A stretch of 64,000 nt of DNA from Schistocerca nitens (Eukaryota; Arthropoda; Insecta; Orthoptera; Acrididae), in contig NC_064619.1 of NCBI RefSeq assembly GCF_023898315.1, positions 477,255,376 to 477,319,375 on the forward strand, given 5' to 3'. The notes below the pieces were generated by a model. That model had not been told where the DNA came from, did no database searches, and worked only from the letters and a program-made list of their open reading frames with translations. This document shows, one piece after another, positions 54,655 through 64,000 of this stretch. How positions within the stretch are numbered: the first letter of the stretch is position 1; each line of letters begins with the position of its first letter. A program made the translations under genes and the position numbers.

Positions 54655-55993
54655 GCAGAATGGTTGTAGAGGGAGGAAGAGGGATAGAGTTCAGAAAAGT
54701 TGCTCAGAACCCCGGGTCAAGGAGACTTACCAGATGGGATGAAAAGGAAAGACTGGTTGTTGCACTCGATGAGATTTGAAAACCTGAGACTTAAAGCTGG
54801 AAGATAGGGTAATATACAAGATTACTGCTAAAACATTGTGCATCAGTTAATAAGAGAAGAAAGCTAAGTGCACTATATGTAATAGATGGGAGGGGTATGG
54901 CAAAAAATTGACAGGTCAAAAAATGAAAGATGTAGAAAACTGAAAGGGAGTGAAGAAAGGAATAATTCATGTGAAGAAATGCTGAGACCGAAGAAAATAA
55001 TGTAAATTAAGGCCAGTTGAGTGGTGAGAAAAGGACATGTTGTAGTGCCACTTCCACATGCAGATTTCTGAGAAACTGGTGTCTGGGGGAAGAATCCAGA
55101 TGGCATGTACGGTGACACAGGCACCGAGGGCACAACTATCAGATTGTAGAGCATGCTCTGTAATAGGATATTGTGTATTGCCAGTATACACTCTCCACCT
55201 ATGCCCATTCATCCTATCTAATAACTTGGTGATAGTCATGCCCATGTAAAAGGTCGAACAGTGTTTACGTAACAACTGGTAAACAACGTTGTTTCACAAG
55301 TGGCTCTCCCTTTGATAGTACACATTTTGCCAGTGAAAAGGGTATTATAGGTGGTGGTCGGAGGGCACATAGGGCTAGTCTTACAGTGGGGATAATCGTA
55401 GGAGTAGGAGCCATAAGGTAGGGAGACAGGTGCAGAAGGAGCGTAGTGACTGACAAAGGTAATGCGGAGATTGAGAAGGCAATGAAAAGCTAGTCTAGCT
55501 GAGGGTGAACAAAATCTCAGACAGAATGTACCTCACTTTAGTTCACGATTTTAGGAGGTCACAGCCTTGTTGAAGTAACTGATTAATACATTCAAGACCA
55601 GGATAGTACTGAGCGACAAGTGGTGTAATCATAAGTCGTTTTTTGGAGGGACCAGCAGTGCCAGGATTGGATGTGGTGACCCAAAAAATCTGCTTTTGAA
55701 CTAGGCTGATGGGGTAATTATGTCCAGTGAAGGCTGAGGTGAGAAAAGTGGTGTATTGCTGTAAAGAGTCTGCATCTGAACAAATATGTTTGCAGTGCCA
55801 TAGACGATAGGTTACATTTGATGTGGAAAAGGTGGCAGCTGTCAAAATCTAAGTTTTGTTGTTTGTTAATAGATTTAATGTGAACAGAAGTGCGTAGCTG
55901 ACCTTCATTGAGAAAAGGCATCAAAGTGAAAGAAAGTAGCACGGGATTCAAAACAGGACCATGTGAAACTTAACTGGGAGAATGTATTTAGAG

Positions 55994-56186
55994 GCCGGCC
56001 GGGGTGGCCGAGCAGTTCTAGGCGCTATAGTCTGGAACCGAGCGACCGCTACGGTCGTAGGTTCGAATCCTGCCTCAGACATGGATGTGTGTCATGTCCT
56101 TAGGTTAGTTAGGTTTAAGTAGTTCTAAGTTCTAGGGGACTGATGACCTCAGAAGTTAAGTCCCATAGTGCTCAGAGCAATTTTTT
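55994..56186 (+). mobile_element. tRNA-derived SINE with 11-bp TSD
   Basis: Perfect TGTATTTAGAG copies at 55983-55993 and 56187-56197 flank the element. The head has GGGGTGGCCGAGCAGTTC (A box) and GGTTCGAATCCTGCC (B box). The body has TTAGGTTAGTTAGGTT, and the 3' end ACTGATGACCTCAGAAGTTA then TCCCATAGTGCTCAGAGCAA and a short T-run. It inserted in the PLE RT region. Confidence 0.93.
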
Positions 56187-56330
56187 TGTATTTAGAGATT
56201 CCGGGAATTTTAATAGCTCAGCCTCACTATGAGTCCACATGGTAAAAATGTCATCAATGTATCTAAACCAAACCAAGGGCCGAAGACAGGGTTTCAGCTT
56301 GAGGAAAAGTGGGCTGCCATTTCTCCACAG

Positions 56331-57063
56331 ATAGACACCTCATTGAAAGACTCTCCACAAGAACTCAAGCCGTCATAAATGTGATGGGTGGACACACCCA
56401 ATATTAATGTCCACTATAGGGGTGTGCCCAGTGGCAGCATACCACAATGCTCCAGCCCATACCGTCATTCTGCTGCATTTTCCTGTAGCAAGCACATCAG
56501 ATTGTGTTAGTAACTTGAGCATTTATTTTCAAATTAGTTAAGTATGGTAGTGTTACTGACCAATTACAGTGTTCATTAAAGGTGACAAAGTAAACACGAC
56601 AAAAATTATGTTAAGAAGTGACAGTGACAGTTTCCCACACATATAATTCTGCTAAGCAGAGTCAAAAGTGGAAACAATGACTGAGTGTAGTACTTGCCCC
56701 TGCAGTTGGGTACACAATGGCTGGAGCATCAGGTGTGGGATGGAGACAAAGGGCACACTGGTACCATCAAAAAGTATTCTCTGCCCCCACCTTGCACATT
56801 TGTTACTTCCTTATGTGCACCCTACTATGATATATGTCTGGATATTTTTGATCATATAGTGTATTGCAAATTCATGAAAAAAATGTTACCCTTGATCGCA
56901 ACATTTCATAGTATGCTGCAACTCGTTACATCAGTCTACGCCCTTTTTCAATATGGTCATGTATTCTTGACCATGGTACTTGATACTAAGCTGCTCTTTT
57001 ACAAATGGGTCATCTATGAATACAAAAACTGGTTCAAATGAAGAAAGTTGATCTATAAACATG
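56331..57063. other. Unassigned DNA
   Basis: No coding similarity or repeat recognised between the PLE break and the palindromic unit. Confidence 0.45.
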
Positions 57064-57163
57064 AAAATTTAAATTTTATATCTAAAAACAAAGGTGATGT
57101 GACTTACCAAACGAAAGTGCTGGCAGGTCGATAGACACACAAACATACACACAAAATTCAAGC

Positions 57164-57190
57164 TTTCGCAACAAACGGCTGCTTCATCAG
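57164..57190 (-). ncRNA. Hammerhead-like core, left arm (slightly degraded stem)
   Basis: Minus strand: CTGATGA (57190-57184), stem with one mismatch, GAAA (57167-57164). It corresponds to 1659-1685. Confidence 0.35.
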
Positions 57191-57314
57191 GAAAGAGGGA
57201 AGGAGACGGAAAGACGAAAGGATGTGGGTTTTAAGGGAGAGGGTAAGGAGTCATTCCAATCCCGGGAGTGGAAAGACTTACCTTAGGGGGAAAAAAGGAC
57301 AGGTATACACTTGC

Positions 57315-57317
57315 GCG

Positions 57318-57376
<59 letters not shown>
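57315..57376. repeat. (CG)n then (CA)n microsatellite inside the palindrome
   Basis: A short CG run passes into about 55 bases of CA repeats. The opposite arm has only a brief GT run, so the dinucleotide tract expanded in one arm only. Confidence 0.95.
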
Positions 57377-57378
<2 letters not shown>

Positions 57379-57556
57379 GCAGACATTTGACAAATGTCTG
57401 CTTGTGTCTGTGTATGTGCGGGAGTGATATGTGTGTGTGTGTGCGAGTGTATACCTGTCCTTTTTTCCCCCTAAGGTAAGTCTTTCCGCTCCCGGGATTG
57501 GAATGACTCCTTACCCTCTCCCTTAAAACCCACATCCTTTCGTCTTTCCCTCTTCC

Positions 57557-57583
57557 CTGATGAAGCAACCGTTTGTTGCAAAA
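57557..57583 (+). ncRNA. Hammerhead-like core, right arm (GAAA changed to AAAA)
   Basis: CTGATGA at 57557-57563, stem GCAAC/GTTGC intact, but the conserved GAAA reads AAAA at 57580-57583. If the motif is a ribozyme this arm should be inactive. Confidence 0.35.
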
Positions 57584-57722
57584 GCTTGAATTTTGTGTGT
57601 ATGTTTGTGTGTCTATCAACCTGCCAGCACTTTTGTTTGGTAAGTCAAATCACCTTTGTTTTTAGATATATTTTTCCCACGTGGAATGTTTCCCTCCATT
57701 ATATTCATAAAATTTAAATTTT

Positions 57723-59523
57723 CATTAACAACGCTGGTGTTGTCAAGGTAAGTGAAGTATCACAGTATAGATGGGTGGCTTATCAAGCAGTACGAAAACA
57801 TCTGCAATTTACAGTGGCTGAACAACAGTTTGCTTGAGTAGAATGTATATTACATTGGGGTGGTAGTGTTTAAGTTTGTCTTCAGAACATATTTGTTGGA
57901 TAAGCAGCTGTGATTAAAGCAAATTCAACAAAAGCCTTAAGTAAACTTTACCATTCCAATTTTGCATTAAATTTAGTCATATGGTATGACATACTAGGAA
58001 CCCAATGCAATCTCCTTTTCCTTAGATACTTTACTAGCTGTCATTGTAGCCAAGGTTGCTAACACGTCTGTGTGGTGACGTGAAACTCTGAGGTTGCTTG
58101 GTCGACTCCTGCTGGTGGAAGGAATTTTTACAGTCGTAGTTGGCCACCAATCTGAGGAGAGATGGTGGCGGCGATAATTTTGTTATCACCAGACTTTGTG
58201 CAATATACTGGATTAAATTAAAAACCTCTCCACGGTGGAGTGAGGGTTTGTACATATGATTGTCACCCCCCCCCCCCCCCCCCCAAAAAAAAAACAAACA
58301 AACACACTCTTGTGAAGATGGGGTAAAGGAAGGGTTTGCGGTTGTGAGGGTACTGAGCACAGCCTCTCCAAGTTGTCTCCTGAAACTGTGCCTCAGGCTC
58401 TTACAGGCAATACCTCCTTCTGATAATTTTACAGTTCACTTTAATCTCACAACCTAGAATTCCTGAAGTCACTCTTTTTTCCATATCTGCTAAGCTGTGT
58501 ACCTTCACCTAATTACACAGTGAACATTCTCATTTCAATAGTGAGAAAGCTTTCTTTAAAGTTGCAGTGTAGACTTGAGATGTCTATAACAGTACAGTAA
58601 CTCTTGTAAAGTACTTTTTTTTAATTGTTAAATCTTTTGCTTGATTAACATCCCAGTTTGATACCATTCCATGTGAAAGTGATTACGAAATTTGAGTTCA
58701 GTCTTGCAGACACGGCTTCAAAATCTAGAATTCTAGGAAAAGTAAAATAAAACCAACTTCACTAAATTTACTTCTGTGTGATAAACTCATTAATTACCTA
58801 ATGCAGGAAAGTTAACTTGCTTGTCCTGAATTGTATGCTTCCTCATTTCAAAGATTACAAAGGTCAAGTGACACGATAGGTCTGTGACCTCAAATACAAG
58901 GAAGGGACAGAGCAACCAGATTCCTTCCTCTCAAGGGAAGTTAGCAGTTGTCAAAAAGATGATGTCTTTGTTCAGTGTTCAGTTACGAGAGACAATTTAT
59001 TTGCTCTCTTATTACAAGCACGAAATTGCTAAGCAAAGTTATTTTTTCTTTTGTCTGATTTTCACCCTAATTTATTGTAAAAAAATGCTAAATCTGCCAC
59101 AGGACCAACAGACACTGAATCTCTTAACAAGGGAGGCAACTACAGAACTATCTTGTAAGATAGTCTGGAGGGTACCGTAAATGTTAATGCTTTGGCTATC
59201 ATTCATACTGAAGATGGCCTGTTTTTGATCACTCGACAATTGAGAGGGGGGTTACGATTTATGCATAGAATCTGTCAGTAATTACTTTTTTTTTTTTCCC
59301 CCAAGAAAGAGCTTCCTGCACTGCTGGCAAGGTGCAAAGCAATGAAATTCAGCTATGCAGTAAGTTCAATAAATATTTGTGTACTTATGATTGACACACA
59401 TGAATTTGAAAAGAAAAAAACATAAATCCTTCAATCCCTGTAATATTTAAGTTGTTTAAACTTACTACGGAAAATAGAAGGCAACTCAACGAATGAGATT
59501 TTCAGTTGTCCTAAAGCATTAGT
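57723..59523. other. Unassigned DNA with a poly-C/poly-A tract
   Basis: A run of about 18 C at 58267-58284 is followed by about 10 A. Otherwise AT-rich DNA with no recognised gene or repeat. Confidence 0.45.
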
Positions 59524-62500
59524 TTTTGTTGTTGTTGTGGTCGTCATTCCTGAGACTGGTTTGATGCACCTCTCCATGCTACTCTATCCTGTGCAAGCTT
59601 CTTAATCTCCCAGTACCTACTGCAACCTACATCCTTCTGAATCTGCTTAGTGTATTCATCTCTTGGTCTCCCTTTACGATTTTTACCCTCCACGCTGCCC
59701 TCCAATACTAAATTGGTGGTCCCTTGATGCCTCAGAACATGTCCTACCAACTGAGCCCTTCTTCTAGTCAAGTTGTGCCACAAACTTCTCTTCTCCCCAA
59801 TCCTATTCAATACCTCCTCATTAGTTATGTGATCTACCCATCATATCTTCAGCATTCTTCTGTAGCACCACATTTAGAAAGCTTCTATTCTCTTCTTGTC
59901 CAAACTATTTATCGTCCAAGTTTCATTTCCATACATGGCCTCACTCCAAACAAATACTTTCAGAAATGACTTTCTGACACTTAAATCTACACTCGATGTT
60001 AACAAATTTCTCTTCTTCAGAAACCCTTTCTTTGCCATTTCCAGTCTACATTTTATATCCTCTCTACTTCAACCATCATCAGTTATTTTGCTCCCCAAAT
60101 AGCAAAACTCCTTTACTACTTTAAGTGTCTAATTCCATCAGCATCATCCGAGTTAACTCAGCTACATTCCATTATCCTCACTTTGCTTTTGTTGATGTTC
60201 GTCTTATATCCACCTTTCAAGACACTGTCCATTGCGTTCAACTGCTCATCCAAGTCCTTTGCTGTCTCCGACAGAATTACAATGTCATCGGCGAACCTCA
60301 AAGTTTTTATTTCTTCTCCATGGATTTTAATACCTAGTCCAAATTTTTCTTTTGTTTCCTTTACTGCTTGCTCAATATACAGATTGAATAACATCAGGGA
60401 GAGGCTACAACTCTGTCTCACTCCCTTCCCAACCACTGCTTCCCTTTCATGCCCCTCGACTCTTATAACTGCCATCTGGTTTCTGTACAAATTGTAAATA
60501 GCCTTTCACTCCCTGAATTTTACCCCTGCCGCCTTCAGAATTTGAAAGAGAATATTCCAGTCAACATTGTCAAAAGCTTTCTCTAAGTCTGTAAGTGCTA
60601 GAAACGTATGTTTGCCTTTTCTTAATCTAGCTTCTAAGATAAACCGTATGGTCAGTATTGCCTCACATGTTCCAATATTTCTACGGAATCCAAACTGATC
60701 TTCCCCGAGGTCGGCTTCTACCAGTTTTTCCATTCGTCTGTAAAAAATGTGCATTAGTATTTTGCAGCTGTGACTTATTAAACTGATAGTTCGGTAATTT
60801 TCACATCTGTCAACACCTGCTTTCTTTGGGATTGGAATTATTATATTCCTCTTAAGTCTGAGGGTATTTCGCTTGTCTCAAACATTTTGCTCACCAGATG
60901 GTATAGTTTTTTCAGGACTGGCTCTCTCAAGGCTGTCGGTAGTTCTAATGGAATGTTGTCTACTCCCAGGGCCTTGTTTCGACTTAGGTCTTTCAGTGCT
61001 CTGTCAAACTCTTCATGCAGTATGATATCTCCCATTTCATCTTCATCTACCTCGTCTTCCATTTCCAATAGTATTGTCCTCAAGAACATCGCCCTTCTAT
61101 ACACCCTCTATATACTCCTTCCACCTTTCTGCTTTCCCTTCTTTGCTTAGAACTGGGTTTCCATCTGAGCTCTTGATATTCATACAAGTGGTTCTCTTGT
61201 CTCCAAAGGTCTCTTTAATTTTCCTGTAGGCAGTATCTATCTCACCCCTAGTGAGATAAGCCTCTACATCCTTACATTTGTCCTCTAGCCATTGCTGCTT
61301 AGCCATTTTGCACTTCCTGTCGATCTCATTTTTGAGACGTTTGTATTCCTTTTTGCCTGCTTCATTTACTGTGTTTTTATATTTTCTCCTTTCATCAATT
61401 AAATTCAGTATCTCTTCTGTTACCGAAGGATTTCTACTAGCCCTCGTCTTTTTACCTACTTGATCCTCTGCTGCCTCCACTACTTCATCCCTCAAAGCTA
61501 CCCATTCTTGTCAATTGTCCCGTTATGCTCTCCCTGAAACTCTCTACAACCTCTGGTTTAGTCAGTTTATCCAGGTCCCATCTCCTTAAATTAGCACCTT
61601 TTTGTAGTTTCTTCAGTTTTAATCTACAGTTCATAACCAATAGATTGTGGTCAGAGTCCACATCTGCCCCTGGAAATGTCTTACAATTTAAAACCTGGTT
61701 CCTAAATCTCTGTCTTACCATTATATAATCTATCTGATACCTTTTAGTATCTCCAGGATTCTTCCAGGTATACAACCTTCTTTTATGATTCTTGAACCAA
61801 GTGTTAGCTATGATTAAGTTATGCTCTGTGCAAAATTCAACCAGGTGGCTTCCACTTTTTCATTTCTTAGCCCCAATCCAAATTCACCTACTATGTTTCC
61901 TTCTCTTCCTTTTCCTACTATCGAATTCCAGTCCGCCATGATTATTAAATTTTTATCTCCCTTCACTATCTGAATAATTTCTTTTATCTCGTAAAACATT
62001 TCTTCAATATCTTCATCATCTGCAGAGCTAGTTGGCATATAAACTTGTACTACTGTAGTAGGCGTGGGCTTCGTGTATCTTGGCCACAATAAGGTGTTCA
62101 CTATGCTGTTTGTAGTAGCTTACCTGTACTCCTATTTTTTTTATTCATTATTAAGCCTACTCCTGCATTACCCCTATTTGATTTTGTATTTATAACCCTG
62201 TATTCACCTGACCAAAAGTCTTGTTCCTCCTGCCACCGAACTTCAGTAATTCCCACTATACCTAACTTTAACCTATCCATTTCCCTTTTTAAATTTTCTA
62301 ACCTACCTGCCCGATTAAGGGATCTGACATTCCACACTCCGATCTGTAGAACACCAGTTTGCTTTCTCCTGATAACGACGTCCTTTTGTGTAGTTCCTGC
62401 CCAGAGATCCGAATGGGGGACTATTTTACCTCCGGAATATTTTACCCAAGATGATGCCCTCATTTAACCATACAGTAAAGCTGCATGCCCTCGAGAAAAA

Positions 62501-62735
62501 TTGCGGCTGTAGTTTCCCCTTGCTTTCAGCCGTTCGCAGTGCCAGCACAGCAAGGCCATTTTGGTTAGTGTTACAAGGCCAGATCAGTCACTCATCCAGA
62601 CTGTTGCCACTGCAACTACTGAAAAGGCTGCTGCCCCTCTTCAGGAACCACACGTTTGTCTGGCCTCTCAACAGACATCCCTCCATTGTGGTTGCACCTA
62701 CGGTACGGTTATCTGTATCGCTGAGGCACACAAGT
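59524..62735 (-). mobile_element. RTE-clade LINE, near full length, decayed (copy B)
   Basis: It is colinear with copy A from the shared 5' leader (about 62735) to the GTT-repeat 3' tail. Protein blocks are spread over at least seven frames: WNVRSLNRAGRLENLKREMD (62340s), VVQVYMPTSS (about 62050), SDHNLLVM (about 61650), QFGFRRNIGTCEAIL, TDLEKAFDNVDWN (about 60590), GVRQSCSLSLMLFN (about 60410) and LRFADDIVILS (about 60280). The RT motif B has Ser in place of the conserved Gly. No clear TSD was found. Confidence 0.9.
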
Positions 62736-64000
62736 TCTTAAAACAACAGGATTAAAGACTTGTGTATTTTCAATGAAAACTTTTTTGTGGAAAAAGAGCT
62801 TGTATTTACCCTGCAGGCATCAGACAACAATACTTCTAAGAATTGTATAACAAAAAGATTAGCTGTAGAAGCACAGCTCTGGCTATAAATATTGAGAAAA
62901 ATGTCAAAATGCTTTGGCACTTATGAACACTGACTTCAGACAAACTCGAGTTCAGCACAGTAAAGTCAAGAAACACTTGGATTAACTCTTTGTCTCTAAG
63001 CTTTTGATTGTGTTCCGGAAATTGTTTAAATGTGTGTCATTTTATTCTCATAACATGCTTTCTTCCTTATAAATTTCAATATTAAAAAACAGAAATTAAA
63101 TTAAAATGATTTCAAAGCTCACTAAAATGCTCCAAGTCATGTGATATCACTAGCTTACACACTACTGCTACTGTCGAAAAACTCGTTCACAGTTATAGCT
63201 GGCTTTGGAATTTACATTTAGGAAAATAGGTTGCAAAGGATACTACTACACTGTTCCAAAGAATGAGAAGGTCTGTAGCTCTTGAAAGATCCAAATGAGA
63301 TAGTGGTCACTATGTGTGTGCTTCTGTGAGGATCACTTTCATGTAAGTAAACTCTCCACATGAAATTATTCTATTATCTCACTTTTAAATATTATGGTCT
63401 GCACCTGCAAAGGTGTAAGGTAATATCACATACAGGTTGGTATGCTTATGTTTACATTTGCAATGTACCACTTCAGAATACGACAATTTCGATTTCTTGA
63501 CAGCTGCTTCACAGTATTATATTTAAGCAAAGTGCCCACTCTGAGAAACTGCTGGCTTTTACCAGTAGCATTCCACTGAAGCACACAAAGGTCTTTCATT
63601 CTATTGATAGCCCACATGAGAAAGGCCACTGTGCGCTTACAACCACCAGCTGAAGCTGCACAATCATGGCACTAAAAAACTATTTTGTCTACATTTTCAT
63701 TCAGAACCAAAGTAGCGGAATACAAACTGCCCTCACTTTGCAGGTATTTGTCCTGGAATGAATGGGCAACCTACAGAATGAAAACTGAACACTTAATTTC
63801 AAGTCCTTAAACATAAGTAGAGAATGCAAGGGTATCACTGACAAGTTAACCTGACAATTTTCTTTGTAACCACGCATTTAAAAAAAAAAAAAAAAAATCG
63901 TGCATAACGATTTGTAAAGAGTAACAAGTGTGCAAGATGAATTTACACACACAAAATTTAACCTGAATCCGAACGGTAGCTGCACATGTGTGCACATACT
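62736..64000. other. Unassigned AT-rich DNA
   Basis: No coding similarity recognised. A run of A lies at about 63881-63897. The window ends here. Confidence 0.5.

Larger units (their letters stand above)
54560..56330 (-). mobile_element. PLE copy with terminal repeat, GIY-YIG and RT tail
   Basis: On the minus strand, about 56330-56200 and 55980-55850 give RT text including DDIFTMWTHS-type and the TFSQLSFTW region. Frames at 55951-55543 carry HIKSINKQQNLDFDSCHLFHIK and SAFTGHNYPISLVQKQI. 55456-54967 carries the Cys-rich region and GIY-YIG remnant (FYMGMTITKLLDRMNGHRW). A 3' UTR follows, and a terminal repeat at 54560-54740 shares its end with the 13000 palindrome. It is split by a SINE. The protein is of the same general type as PLE-A but clearly diverged. 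Confidence 0.82.
57078..57708. mobile_element. Palindromic non-autonomous PLE-derived unit with 14-bp TSD
   Basis: This 631-bp element is bounded by AAAATTTAAATTTT at 57064-57077 and 57709-57722. It has left arm about 57085-57390 and right arm about 57390-57668, near-perfect reverse complements with a (CA)n run in the left arm, and ends in the CCCACGTGGAATGTTTCCCT block. The palindrome plus that block equals 1581-2210, where it precedes a PLE ORF. It thus looks like a PLE terminal module that moved without coding sequence. Note that the duplicated 14-mer is itself self-complementary. Confidence 0.82.

Noticed and set aside
59724-61728. Plus-strand frames in the second RTE copy
   Set aside because: Antisense shadows, matching those in copy A.
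63426-63629. Minus-strand 67-codon frame near the window end
   Set aside because: No recognisable domain, splice signals or composition change; consistent with chance.
1-64000. CRISPR array, operon or bacterial mobile island
   Set aside because: No short regularly spaced repeats and no prokaryotic genes; all evidence points to an animal nuclear genome.

Overview
The window reads as insect nuclear DNA, most likely from a large-genomed orthopteran (locust or grasshopper type). That placement is inference. It rests on AT-rich non-coding DNA, the crowd of CR1, RTE, I-clade, Penelope, gypsy, mariner and Tc1 remnants, several tRNA-derived SINE-like families that I recognise as typical of such genomes, and one host exon behind a long intron. 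There are no operons, ribosome binding sites, CRISPR arrays or prokaryotic genes. Nearly all long open frames are transposon pieces.

Layout. 1-4865: Penelope-like (PLE) material. It holds a minus-strand RT/GIY-YIG tail, a palindromic repeat, and a plus-strand frame that fuses two PLE lineages. 4866-8385: plus-strand CR1 LINE with a duplicated leader, an SGNH-hydrolase-like ORF1 and a broken ORF2. 8538-11828: nearly intact minus-strand RTE element with a candidate 11-bp target-site duplication (TSD). 13000-13476: second palindromic repeat. 14136-16154: rearranged mariner carrying a tRNA-derived composite. 16851-17043: last coding exon of a FAM210B-like (DUF1279) gene, the only host coding sequence I can support. 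18050-18735: inverted mariner halves. 19964-21900: CR1. 23309-23777: fold-back tRNA-like repeat. 24737-26180: gypsy gag/protease with two SINE-like insertions. 27240-28990: a DDE transposase frame split by a Tc1-like element. 30057-30559: 238-bp-arm hairpin with two tRNA-Thr-like units. 31180-36230: two I-clade LINE remnants in series. 37890-41280: gypsy RNase H/integrase, a SINE, and long direct repeats. 41400-42110: mariner. 42660-48240: I-clade LINE with a nested Tc1-like element. 49190-49620: RNase H scrap. 50346-51440: Tc1. 51999-53470: CR1. 53677-54550: Tc1. 54560-56330: PLE with a nested SINE. 57078-57708: palindromic PLE-derived unit with its own TSD. 59524-62735: decayed RTE copy.

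The recurring theme is inverted (fold-back) architecture. Palindromic PLE-derived repeats, head-to-head tRNA-like SINE dimers and inverted mariner ends recur across the window. Several sit between perfect 11-14 bp duplications, so the palindrome, or palindrome-containing composite, moved as one unit. The PLE repeats also contain a CTGANGA / short stem / GAAA arrangement resembling a hammerhead ribozyme core, in two unrelated-looking sequence families. I regard this as the most interesting signal here, but a full ribozyme fold is not shown.
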